64,000 nt of DNA, taken from the NCBI GenBank assembly GCA_016903695.1, contig JADQBB010000017.1, positions 16,457 through 80,456 on the forward strand. The letters are read 5' to 3'. The stretch is from Chlorogloea purpurea SAG 13.99 (GTDB taxonomy: Bacteria > Cyanobacteriota > Cyanobacteriia > Cyanobacteriales > Microcystaceae). This document shows positions 18,034 to 26,936 of this stretch, in pieces. Under the pieces are notes generated by a model. That model did not search any database. It was given only the letters and a program-made list of their open reading frames with translations, and was not told where the DNA came from. Within the stretch, counting starts at the first letter, position 1. Each line of letters begins with the position of its first letter. The translations under genes and the position numbers were made by a program.

Positions 18034-20259
18034 ATGTCTCAGCCTCTATATGTAGCTTTCATCTGGCACCAACATCAACCTCTATATAAATCTACCGCGG
18101 TCTCTACAGATACAGCGGCACAGTATCGATTACCTTGGGTGAGATTACACGGAGTTAAAGACTATCTCGATTTGATCTTGGTTCTCGAACGTTATCCCAA
18201 ATTACACCAGACCGTCAATCTCGTTCCCTCCCTGATCTTACAATTAGAAGATTATGTGAGCGGTATCGCCCTGGACCCATACCTCGCCCTCACCGTCACG
18301 CCGGAAACTCAACTAACCAAAGCGCAAAAAGGATTCATAATCGAAAACTTTTTCGACGCTCACTATCATACCCTCATCGAACCGCATCCGCGTTACGCCC
18401 AACTCTTCAACCAACGCCACGAAAAAGGCCGTTCTTGGTGTTTAACCAATTGGTCATTACAAGATTATGGCGACCTATTGGCGTGGCATAATTTAGCCTG
18501 GATAGATCCCCTATTCTGGGATGATCTAGAGATCAGCCAGTGGCTACAACAGGGGCAAAATTTTAGTTTAAGCGATCGTCAGCGCATCATCTCCAAACAC
18601 CGCCAGATCATCGGGCGCATCATCCCCCAACACAAAAAGATGCAGGAATCGGGACAGATAGAGATCATCACCAGTCCCTACACTCACCCTATCCTACCCC
18701 TGTTAGCCGACTCGGAAGCGGGGCGGGTGGCAGTAGCGAGAATGGCCCTGCCCCATCATCGTTTTCAATGGCCGGAGGATATAGCGCGTCACCTGAAGAA
18801 AGCCTGGGACATATATCACGATCGCTTCGGTAGTTATCCCAACGGCTTATGGCCCTCGGAACAATCGGTTAGCCCCGCCATACTACCCTACGTGGCCCGA
18901 CAAGGATTCAAATGGCTATGTTCCGATGAAGGGGTGTTAGCCGCCACCCTCGGGCACTCTTTCGGGCGGGATGAATACGGAAACATTACCGAACCTCAAT
19001 TACTGTATCGCCCCTATCGTTTAAGTACCCCAGAGGGAGATTTATCGATCGTCTTCCGAGATCATCGTCTCTCGGATCTGATCGGCTTTACCTATAGTGG
19101 CATGAGTCCCACTACCGCAGCCCAAGATTTAATCGGTCATCTAGAAAATATTGCCCGCTCCTTGCCCCAAGAGATGGACAACCCTGCTTTAGTGACTATC
19201 GCCCTCGACGGGGAAAACTGTTGGGAACATTATCAGCGAGATGGATTACCTTTCTTGGAGACTCTTTATCAAACACTTAGCGACCATAAAAACATTCAAT
19301 TGGTCACGGTGGCCGAATATTTGGAGAAACACCCCCCCACCGTCAGTATAGCCCCGGAAACCCTCCATAGTGGCTCTTGGATCGACGCTAACTTCACCAC
19401 TTGGATAGGGGATAAGGCGAAAAATAAAGCTTGGGATTATCTGGCGGCGGCGAGACAGGTGTTAGCCGCCCATCCTGAAGCGACGGAAGATAATAACCCT
19501 GAAGCTTGGGAAGCCCTCTATGGGGCGGAGGGTTCTGATTGGTTCTGGTGGTTCGGTGAGGGACACTCTTCCAATCATGATGAAATATTCGATCGCTTGT
19601 TCCGCGAACATATAATGGCCCTATATCGCTCCCTTAACGAACCGATTCCCAGTTATCTGTTACTGCCGTTGGAAGATCATGGGCGCAAACCCACCCATGG
19701 GCCGGAAAGTTTTATCCATCCCATCATCGACGGTTTCGGTGACGAACAGGATTGGGATAAGGCGGGGCGGATCGAGATCGGCGGGGCTAGTGGTACGATG
19801 CACCAGTCCACGATCGTACAGCGTCTTTTCTACGGTTGGGATCACGTCGGCTTCTATCTCCGTTTTGATTTCAAAGCCGGGGCCCAACCCAAAAAAGATC
19901 TACCTTCCCATCTGCATCTGCTGTGGTATTTCGATAATATTCACCGTCTGCAAAGTCCGATTCCTTTAAAGGGAGTTCCCCAACGTCCACCCCTGGATTA
20001 CGGCTATCATTATCATCTGGGGGTAGATTTATCGTCGGAGGCTATTTGTTTTCAAAGGGCGGGGGAGTACCATCACTGGGATACTGAAACTAGCGGCGCT
20101 AAAGCTTCTTTCAATGAATGCTTGGAATTAATAATTCCTTGGCACGATATGCACATCGAGCCGGATTATAATCTACATTTGGTGGCTATTCTGGCAGAAG
20201 ATGGTCAATTTAAAGAATTTGTACCTCAAGATCAATTGGTACTGATGAAGCGTCCGTGA
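18034..20259 (+). CDS. Glycoside hydrolase family 57 protein
   Basis: Alpha-glucan-acting enzyme of the GH57 family (amylase, glucanotransferase or branching types); cyanobacteria use such enzymes in glycogen metabolism. The N-terminus LYVAFIWHQHQPLY is the first conserved region (HQHQP). The catalytic nucleophile should be the Glu in NGLWPSEQSVSP (about residue 277) and the acid/base Asp the one in TIALDGENCWEHY (about residue 393). The C-terminal third looks like a separate beta-rich domain (from GRIEIGGASGTMHQ), as in other cyanobacterial homologues of about 740 residues. Exact reaction not determinable. It converges on the AAA-like gene with 9 bases between stops. Confidence 0.88.
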   Translation: MSQPLYVAFIWHQHQPLYKSTAVSTDTAAQYRLPWVRLHGVKDYLDLILVLERYPKLHQTVNLVPSLILQLEDYVSGIALDPYLALTVTPETQLTKAQKGFIIENFFDAHYHTLIEPHPRYAQLFNQRHEKGRSWCLTNWSLQDYGDLLAWHNLAWIDPLFWDDLEISQWLQQGQNFSLSDRQRIISKHRQIIGRIIPQHKKMQESGQIEIITSPYTHPILPLLADSEAGRVAVARMALPHHRFQWPEDIARHLKKAWDIYHDRFGSYPNGLWPSEQSVSPAILPYVARQGFKWLCSDEGVLAATLGHSFGRDEYGNITEPQLLYRPYRLSTPEGDLSIVFRDHRLSDLIGFTYSGMSPTTAAQDLIGHLENIARSLPQEMDNPALVTIALDGENCWEHYQRDGLPFLETLYQTLSDHKNIQLVTVAEYLEKHPPTVSIAPETLHSGSWIDANFTTWIGDKAKNKAWDYLAAARQVLAAHPEATEDNNPEAWEALYGAEGSDWFWWFGEGHSSNHDEIFDRLFREHIMALYRSLNEPIPSYLLLPLEDHGRKPTHGPESFIHPIIDGFGDEQDWDKAGRIEIGGASGTMHQSTIVQRLFYGWDHVGFYLRFDFKAGAQPKKDLPSHLHLLWYFDNIHRLQSPIPLKGVPQRPPLDYGYHYHLGVDLSSEAICFQRAGEYHHWDTETSGAKASFNECLELIIPWHDMHIEPDYNLHLVAILAEDGQFKEFVPQDQLVLMKRP

Positions 20260-20268
20260 TCGGAATGG

Positions 20269-21660
20269 CTAGGAAACTTTCATTTTGTTTGTAACTTTCA
20301 CGATCGAGAAAGATAAGGAACTCGGCGGAGTATTGTCGAGTCCCAAGCACTCTTGGAAATAGATTTTATATAATTGGCAACTGGGAGTGGCTAAGTTTCC
20401 CTCGTATTGAATTAAACCTAAACTTTTTAGACGGTGTAGGTTGGTTGGTTCCAATGGGCGCGGCTCTTCGGATTTAATCACTTTTATCCAATCCGCTATC
20501 AAATTTTTATACTTATACTCCAGGATACATAATTGTTGCTCTAGATGCTCTTTATAAATATATTGATGAGAAATAGGCGACGTGAATAAAATCGTTTCTA
20601 TAGTTTGACGACCCTGAGAGATTTCGTAGAACGCCAAGCGTACTAAAAACGGATTACCTCCCACTAAAGCCATCAATTGTTCTAGTTGGTATATAGACAG
20701 CTCTAGGCGGTATCGAGTTGCTAATTGTTGGACTTCTTGAAGGTTAAAGGGTGGTAAGTTTACCGATAATCCTATACTGAGCGATGATGGCTTCAAGGTC
20801 GAAGGTGGATATTGTTCCATCGCGTGGGTTATTACCAAGCGTAATTTTTGCCAAACCGGATTATGTTTCGCTTTTTCATGAAACCAACCCAGCAGATGCA
20901 AGAAGAGATCGCTCACGTCGGCAAAGTCGAACAACCTATCGGCTTCGTCGAGAGCTATGACGATCGGAACGTTTATATTAGGTAGCAGGTATCGCTCAAA
21001 ATATAATACACAGTTCATTTCAGCAGCGCTCGAACTATCCCAATACTCGCTTATTTTATCGGGTAGATTCAAGGCTAGGCTAATATGAGTGCAGAACCAG
21101 CGTAGTAATCGCTCTAAGTTTTGTAAAATATAGGATTCCGCTAATGATAAATTTATATAGATGGTGTGATAACCTTGTTGCTTTGATCGTTCAAGCAATC
21201 TTGTAATTAAAGATGTTTTTCCCGTGAGATACGCCCCTTTAATTTTCAAAGAACCGCCTGGCTTGGTAATCTCCCCATAGCATCGATCTTCTAAAGGTTG
21301 GCGCTGTACGTAGTAAGGTGAATCGAGGGGAACTTGACCCATGGGTAATTCTGGATAGGAGTATAAAAATTTTTCCCCTCTAGATGTTTCATCTTTGGGG
21401 TTATAGTAATCATCGGATTCTAAGATTAGATCCAAAGCTTGAAAACAAATTTTTAAAGAACGTTTATCTACGGGTGACTTACAAGTAAAAATTTTGGCGA
21501 TGGTATCTTCGCAGAGTAAATTTTTTTCTTGTATACCTTCTAACTTTGAGCATTTTCCAGTAAGTTCGTGTTGTTCTTCGCTCCCTTTAGCTATTTGTAA
21601 CTTTCTCAACCCTTTATGAGTTAACGTAACCCCCCTCGCTCTTCGCTTGATATTTACCAT
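20269..21660 (-). CDS. AAA-like ATPase with cyanobacterial N-terminal domain
   Basis: STAND/AAA-like NTPase of the kind annotated as AAA_35. The N-terminal 95 residues (RGVTLTHKGLRKLQIA onward to FQALDLILESDDYY) look like the winged-helix-type sensor/adaptor domain that heads many cyanobacterial NTPases and WD40 proteins. The ATPase part has Walker A GAYLTGKTS (about residue 141), Walker B PIVIALDEADRLF, and a sensor-like RLVITHAMEQY. LVGGNPFLVRLAFYEIS follows, and the protein ends in a helical C-terminal region. No effector domain is fused. Role unknown; relatives occur in signalling and conflict systems. It is divergent from aroA across about 290 bases. Confidence 0.8.
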   Translation of the reverse strand: MVNIKRRARGVTLTHKGLRKLQIAKGSEEQHELTGKCSKLEGIQEKNLLCEDTIAKIFTCKSPVDKRSLKICFQALDLILESDDYYNPKDETSRGEKFLYSYPELPMGQVPLDSPYYVQRQPLEDRCYGEITKPGGSLKIKGAYLTGKTSLITRLLERSKQQGYHTIYINLSLAESYILQNLERLLRWFCTHISLALNLPDKISEYWDSSSAAEMNCVLYFERYLLPNINVPIVIALDEADRLFDFADVSDLFLHLLGWFHEKAKHNPVWQKLRLVITHAMEQYPPSTLKPSSLSIGLSVNLPPFNLQEVQQLATRYRLELSIYQLEQLMALVGGNPFLVRLAFYEISQGRQTIETILFTSPISHQYIYKEHLEQQLCILEYKYKNLIADWIKVIKSEEPRPLEPTNLHRLKSLGLIQYEGNLATPSCQLYKIYFQECLGLDNTPPSSLSFSIVKVTNKMKVS

Positions 21661-21798
21661 GATAGTTAGCCCGCCTTAATCTATTAGATAGATAATTAGG
21701 AATTCTTAAAAAGTAGCTGCATATTAAAAGGTGATAATCTGACTTGAAATAATCGTTTGTCTTACTACCTAATCAATATACAGCCAACCTTCCACGGC

Positions 21799-21846
21799 CA
21801 AAGTCGGGAAAAGTCAGGAAAAAGTCGGGAAAAAGTCGGGAAAGCC
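21799..21846 (+). repeat. Short tandem repeat upstream of aroA
   Basis: Four imperfect copies of AAAGTCGGGAA (10-12 bases each; the second reads AAGTCAGGAA) run head to tail about 100 bases before the aroA start, in the divergent gap with the AAA-like gene. It could be an array of regulator sites or simple slippage; nothing in the sequence decides. Confidence 0.7.
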
Positions 21847-21949
21847 TAATTGATATAATCGGTCAAGACCACTGAACATTATGGGCCGACAAGCGATTAT
21901 GATATTGATCGGATGGGATAACCCATATTGTTCTTACTGCCGTCGCTCT

Positions 21950-23293
21950 ATGTCCATTCTGACCCTCAAGCCCCTCAATGATCATCATGACCTATTGATC
22001 GCTCCCGTCGGAGCAACCTTATCACTCCAAGGTACGATCGCTATACCGGGGGATAAATCCATCTCCCATCGGGCTTTAATGTTAGGGGCGATCGCACAGG
22101 GTGAAACGAGAGTAAAAGGTTTACTATTAGGAGAAGACCCACGCAGTACAGCGGCTTGTTTCCGGGCGATGGGGGTAGGTATCTCCGAACTCAACAGCGA
22201 TCGAGTGATCATCACCGGTTGTGGTCTTGGTAACTTACAAGAACCAGCAGACATACTGGACGCGGGCAATTCCGGCACGACCATCCGTTTAATGTTGGGC
22301 TTATTAGCGAGTCACCCCAATTCCTTTTTCACCGTCACGGGGGATAATTCCTTAAGGTCACGCCCCATGTCCCGCGTCATCAAACCGCTGCACAGTATGG
22401 GGGCGCAAATTCAGGGCAGAAAAAACCATACTCTCGCACCTCTGGCGATACAGGGAAGACAATTACAACCGATACATTACCACTCACCGATCGCGTCGGC
22501 ACAAGTTAAATCCTGTATTCTGCTGGCGGGTTTAATGACCGAAGGTAAAACCACCGTCACAGAACCGATATTATCGAGAGACCATAGCGAGAGAATGTTA
22601 AAAGCTTTCGGCGCAGAGATAGAAATAGATCAAGAAACCCACAGCGTCACCGTCACCGGTCATCCCACCCTGATAGGGCAAGAAGTGATCGTGCCTGGGG
22701 ATATAAGTTCAGCAGCTTTCTGGTTGGTGGCGGGTTCGATCGTTCCCGATTCCGAGATATTGATCACTAACGTGGGCATCAACCCCACGAGAACCGGTAT
22801 TTTAGAAGTATTAGAGGACATGGGTGCGAATATTACCCTGGAAAACCAAAGAATCGCTACCGGTGAACCAGTAGCCGATATAAGAGTTAAACACAGCCCC
22901 TTGAAAGCCACCACTATCGCCGGGGAAATCATCCCCCGCCTGATCGATGAAATTCCCATTCTCGCGGTCGCCGCCGTATTTGCCGAGGGGACGACGATTA
23001 TTAAAGATGCCGAGGAATTAAGGGTAAAAGAGAGCGATCGATTAGCGGTAATGGCGACACAATTAAATAAGATGGGTGCGAAGGTAGTGGAATTACCCGA
23101 CGGTTTAGAGATAACCGGCGGCACAGGCTTAAAAGGTGGGGAAGTAGATAGCGACACCGACCACCGCATCGCCATGAGTTTAGCGATCGCCGCCCTCAAC
23201 GCGGAACAATCAACTTTAATCCACCGGGCCGAAGCCGCTTCCGTTTCCTATCCGGGATTTTTCACAAGTTTGGAATCCCTACTTAGAATATGA
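21950..23293 (+). CDS. aroA: 3-phosphoshikimate 1-carboxyvinyltransferase (EPSP synthase)
   Basis: Sixth step of the shikimate pathway: joins shikimate-3-phosphate with PEP. Key motifs: [16 protein letters not shown] (substrate Lys/Ser), [18 protein letters not shown] (PEP site), [11 protein letters not shown], and [13 protein letters not shown]. The glyphosate-contact loop is NSGTTIR, as in class II type enzymes. The frame is open from 21881, but ATG 21950 gives 447 residues, the usual cyanobacterial length. Its stop overlaps the start of the FAD oxidoreductase by 4 bases (ATGA), so the two are co-transcribed. aroQ and aroF also occur in this window at separate sites. Confidence 0.95.
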   Translation: MSILTLKPLNDHHDLLIAPVGATLSLQGTIAIPGDKSISHRALMLGAIAQGETRVKGLLLGEDPRSTAACFRAMGVGISELNSDRVIITGCGLGNLQEPADILDAGNSGTTIRLMLGLLASHPNSFFTVTGDNSLRSRPMSRVIKPLHSMGAQIQGRKNHTLAPLAIQGRQLQPIHYHSPIASAQVKSCILLAGLMTEGKTTVTEPILSRDHSERMLKAFGAEIEIDQETHSVTVTGHPTLIGQEVIVPGDISSAAFWLVAGSIVPDSEILITNVGINPTRTGILEVLEDMGANITLENQRIATGEPVADIRVKHSPLKATTIAGEIIPRLIDEIPILAVAAVFAEGTTIIKDAEELRVKESDRLAVMATQLNKMGAKVVELPDGLEITGGTGLKGGEVDSDTDHRIAMSLAIAALNAEQSTLIHRAEAASVSYPGFFTSLESLLRI

Positions 23294-25158
23294 ATCGAAA
23301 ATGGCTTTACTGGCTTATAGCCCTGAGTTTGGCAATAACCGGGTTAGCGTTTCTCGGTGCGAAACCACCCGCTGAAAAAGTAACCAAGGAAACGACACCG
23401 CCCCCGGATAATGGCAGACCACAACTGAATCCTTTACCGAAGGCTGAATCCGTGTGGGAGTGTGAAGTAGTGGTAATCGGGGGTACATTAGGAGGTGTAG
23501 CCGCCGCGAGTGGGGCGATGAAAACCGGGGCGACTACTTGCCTGATCGAATTATCCCCCTGGTTGGGTGGTCAAATCAGTAGTCAGGGAGTGCCCGCCCT
23601 CGATGAATCCCTGGCTATGCGGGCTAAACAAAATTTCTCACTCAGTTGGCAGTCTTTTAAAAGTCTCATCGCCCGACAACAAATAAAGTTAATCAATCCA
23701 GGGGGTAAACTCCAAAAGGTAAAGGTAAAAGATATAAATAGCTGTTGGGTGGCGAAGTTGTGTTTTCCCCCTTTGGCCGGGGCGATGGCGAGCGAGAAGC
23801 TATTACAGGACGCGAAAAAGTTCGCCCCTGCCAGTCGTTGGTCTACGAGTGTGGCTTTTAAAGGGGCGCGGTTCGATAAGACGGGCCAGATTATCACTGC
23901 CGTTTATGGTGTTCAACGCCAACCCCATAAACCCGATTATGCGCCTTCGGGTAGGTTGTCTCAAGAGTTAGGGAGTTGGTATAGTTGGTCGAGCGATGAT
24001 GTTTTCGAGAAAACACCGATCAAGTTACAAGCGCCTCAAGGTAAACGCATGATGGTCATCGATGCTACCGATACGGGCGAGTTAGTGGGTTGGGCGAATA
24101 TACCCCACCGTCTCGGTTCAGAATCAAAGGTGACTACCGGCGAAAAAAATGGGAGTGATAGGGATAATCCCCAATGTACTCAAGCTTTCACCTATCCTTT
24201 TTTGTTAACAATCCAAGATGATAAAGGAGCGAGTATAGAACGATTGAAGTCTTTGGAATCGGCTTATAGTAAGAAGGAACACCGGCGGGATTTTCACATG
24301 GAAGCTTTTCCGGTGTTCGAGGGGCGTAGTTTCTTCCAGTATCGTCGTCTAGTAAGTTGGACTCGCAATGACCCTTTTACCGGTGCGCCTAGTCGGGGGG
24401 ATATTACGGTAGTTAATTGGAATCGCGGTAATGATTGGAATTGGATGAATCCGCCGCTGATTTTTACTGCGGAGGAGATCGATCGAACCGGGCAGCGACA
24501 GAATTGGCTTGGCGGTATTTCTAAGGTGTCTCTCGGTCACGGCGAGGAGAGGGCTTTATTATTCGCTCATTGGACCCTAGAAAAACTGTCTACGGCACGT
24601 TATCCCCTATCCTATCTCTGGGGTGGGGACGCGCCTATGGGTACGGAATCGGGTTTGAGTATACTGCCTTATATACGGGAAGGGAGGAGAATTTTAGGTA
24701 GGGCGGCTTACGGACAAAAGGAGTTCCTGTTACGGGAGGCGGATATAAGAAACGATATGTCGGGGGGGCGGGATCTGCGGCGCAGTGCGATCGCTCTGAC
24801 CCACTATGATATAGATATTCACGGCTGCCGTTACCGCAATTGGGAGCCTTCCGGGGAAGCGAGCGGCGCACCGGCGCGCGAATTCGTGGTACGTCCGACG
24901 ATTATTCCCCTCGAAAGTCTGATTCCTCAAGGGGTGGATAATTTACTTATCGGGGGAAAAGCGATCGCTGTCACCCATATCGTCAACGCCGTCACCCGAG
25001 TCCATTACGCCGAGTGGAGTGTGGGCGGTGCGGCGGGTGTTACGGCGGCGGTGATGGTAGCCAATCCCCGTCTAACTCCTGAAGAGATTGTTAAAACTGA
25101 AGCTATAAATACACTACAAAAGCTATTAGTTAAGGAAGGGCTGCGATTAACTTGGTAA
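23290..25158 (+). CDS. FAD-dependent oxidoreductase (FAD_oxidored type)
   Basis: Secreted or membrane-anchored flavoprotein of unknown substrate. An N-terminal hydrophobic segment ([19 protein letters not shown], residues 4-22) precedes a Pro-rich linker. The dinucleotide-binding motif is [17 protein letters not shown], followed by the acidic ribose contact [12 protein letters not shown]. The C-terminal FAD-binding block is [34 protein letters not shown]. 622 residues. It overlaps aroA by 4 bases. Homologues with this layout are common in cyanobacteria, but no reaction is established to my knowledge. Confidence 0.83.
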   Translation: MNRKWLYWLIALSLAITGLAFLGAKPPAEKVTKETTPPPDNGRPQLNPLPKAESVWECEVVVIGGTLGGVAAASGAMKTGATTCLIELSPWLGGQISSQGVPALDESLAMRAKQNFSLSWQSFKSLIARQQIKLINPGGKLQKVKVKDINSCWVAKLCFPPLAGAMASEKLLQDAKKFAPASRWSTSVAFKGARFDKTGQIITAVYGVQRQPHKPDYAPSGRLSQELGSWYSWSSDDVFEKTPIKLQAPQGKRMMVIDATDTGELVGWANIPHRLGSESKVTTGEKNGSDRDNPQCTQAFTYPFLLTIQDDKGASIERLKSLESAYSKKEHRRDFHMEAFPVFEGRSFFQYRRLVSWTRNDPFTGAPSRGDITVVNWNRGNDWNWMNPPLIFTAEEIDRTGQRQNWLGGISKVSLGHGEERALLFAHWTLEKLSTARYPLSYLWGGDAPMGTESGLSILPYIREGRRILGRAAYGQKEFLLREADIRNDMSGGRDLRRSAIALTHYDIDIHGCRYRNWEPSGEASGAPAREFVVRPTIIPLESLIPQGVDNLLIGGKAIAVTHIVNAVTRVHYAEWSVGGAAGVTAAVMVANPRLTPEEIVKTEAINTLQKLLVKEGLRLTW

Positions 25159-25171
25159 AGAATATTCTCTA

Positions 25172-26548
25172 TTACCGATTCTCGTAGAAACAATATTGAT
25201 CCCGGCCTCCTTCTTTAGCCCGATAAAGTGCTATGTCGGCTTTTTTGATAAAAGCTTCTAAATTCTCTTCGGGTCCCGCGGTAGCAATTCCCATACTGAC
25301 GGTGACGTATTCGCTTACTTGAGAGACGCAATGGGGAATTTTCAGATCGGCTACCGCCGCTTGAATATCCTGGGCGATTTTTAACGCTCCCCAGTCGCTA
25401 GTATTGGGTAAAATCAGCGCGAATTCTTCACCGCCGTAACGGGCTACCAAGTCCCCGCACCTGCTCACGGATTCTTGTAATACCTTCGCTACTTGTTTTA
25501 AACATCGATCGCCTTCAGGATGACCATAATGATCGTTATATTTCTTGAAGTAATCTATATCGCAGAGGATGAATGATAAGGGTTTATTAGTTCTGCTCAT
25601 CCTCTTCCACTCGCTCTGTAATGATTGATCGAATTGACGACGATTGGCCAGTTGAGTGAGTTGGTCTACTGTCGCTAGTATATGTAATTCTTTATTGAGC
25701 TTTTCTAAGTCTTTTTTAGTGTGCTCTAGTTCTAAAGTTCTCTCTTGAACTTTCTGCTCTAGGGTCTGAGAATACTCCTTTAGTTGTGCGTAATATTGAG
25801 CTGTTTGAATCGATGCCGCCGCTTGAGATGTTAGAGCCGTGAAAAGTTTTAAATCTTCAGAGCTGTACTTCATCGGTTTATGATGACTTATGTTAATTAC
25901 TCCGATAGTACGATTATTGATATTTAAGGGCGCACAGATTAAAGATCTGAATCTTGTAGAGCCTTGAATGTAGCGTGAATCTTTAAATACGTCGTTAACT
26001 ATTTCTGCTTTGCCAGACTCAAGTACGTAGTTGGCTATACCGATTTTAGCCGATCTATTAGCTTGATAGATCATATCTTGAAAGGAGGAAGGAAAAAATT
26101 CTAATATTTGTGTTTCAGGGTTTAGCAACATGACCGTTATATCGGTCGCTTCGATTATTTGGTTGACTTCGTTAATGATCACTCCAACGATTTCCTCTAC
26201 CTTTAAACACCTAGAAATTTTTTCTGATACGTCGTACAAGAAATTTATTTCTGTATATTTATCTAAGGTTTCTTCTGCCAATGATTTTTTATCTAACTCT
26301 TGTTTGACTGCGTAATTCAAAAATTTTGCGAGGGGTAATGCTTCTTCTCCGCCTTTCAGCCAGCCTATGATTTGATAATTAGTTTTAATGATAAATTGTT
26401 TTGGAAAATTGAGATTGGGATCACCAAAAATCAAATTGCCTTCTGGATCGCAAATATTAATTTGTGTATTTAAAGCTATAAGCAGGCTTTCTATAACCGA
26501 TTGAAATTCTGGCTTTTTTAAAATTTTCTTGAGATTTACTATGGGCAT
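25172..26548 (-). CDS. GAF-domain diguanylate cyclase (GGEEF)
   Basis: Makes c-di-GMP from two GTP. The layout is an N-terminal region of about 105 residues of unclear fold, a GAF domain (about 110-255, FLYDVSEKISRCLKVEEIVG to FTALTSQAAASIQTAQYY), a coiled coil (about 255-295, SQTLEQKVQERTLELEHTKKDLEKL) and a C-terminal GGDEF domain. The active site is RYGGEEF; the Mg-binding Asp lies in LCDIDYFKKYND. The inhibitory I-site RCGD sits exactly five residues before GGEEF, so product feedback is expected. It starts 4 bases after the response-regulator gene and is the last member of a three-gene signalling operon. Confidence 0.93.
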   Translation of the reverse strand: MPIVNLKKILKKPEFQSVIESLLIALNTQINICDPEGNLIFGDPNLNFPKQFIIKTNYQIIGWLKGGEEALPLAKFLNYAVKQELDKKSLAEETLDKYTEINFLYDVSEKISRCLKVEEIVGVIINEVNQIIEATDITVMLLNPETQILEFFPSSFQDMIYQANRSAKIGIANYVLESGKAEIVNDVFKDSRYIQGSTRFRSLICAPLNINNRTIGVINISHHKPMKYSSEDLKLFTALTSQAAASIQTAQYYAQLKEYSQTLEQKVQERTLELEHTKKDLEKLNKELHILATVDQLTQLANRRQFDQSLQSEWKRMSRTNKPLSFILCDIDYFKKYNDHYGHPEGDRCLKQVAKVLQESVSRCGDLVARYGGEEFALILPNTSDWGALKIAQDIQAAVADLKIPHCVSQVSEYVTVSMGIATAGPEENLEAFIKKADIALYRAKEGGRDQYCFYENR

Positions 26549-26552
26549 ATCA

Positions 26553-26936
26553 TTAAACTAAACCCAAAATTTCTAATGATTTATTTAAAACTTCTTTAGG
26601 ACGGAAAGGTTTTGTCATGTATAAATCCGCTCCCTTGGCCAAACCGTCTCTCCTGTCAAATTCTTGCCCTTTAGCGGTGAGTATGACTATATATATATCG
26701 GCGAGGTTCAAGTCCTTCTTGACCGCTTGGCACACATCTAAACCGCTCATCTTAGGCATCATTATGTCTAAAAATACTAGATTCGGCTTTTCGTCTATAA
26801 TAATTTTCAGGGCATCTTTACCGTTGTTAGCCATAATTAGCTCGATATTATGGTCTTCTTCTAGCTTTTCCAGAGCTTGCTCCATTAAAATTAAGATATT
26901 GGGTTCATCATCGGCTATCAATACTTTTTTATCCAT
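26553..26936 (-). CDS. CheY-like single-domain response regulator
   Basis: Stand-alone receiver of 127 residues. Acidic pair ADDEP (residues 8-12), phosphorylation-site Asp in LVFLDIMMPKMSG (about residue 56), Thr in VILTAKG and Lys in MTKPFRPKE are all present, so it should be phosphorylated. There is no output domain. Its ATG overlaps the stop of the preceding histidine-kinase gene (TAATG), which suggests translational coupling. It is likely to carry phosphate from that kinase, possibly towards the diguanylate cyclase encoded next (inference). Confidence 0.93.
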   Translation of the reverse strand: MDKKVLIADDEPNILILMEQALEKLEEDHNIELIMANNGKDALKIIIDEKPNLVFLDIMMPKMSGLDVCQAVKKDLNLADIYIVILTAKGQEFDRRDGLAKGADLYMTKPFRPKEVLNKSLEILGLV

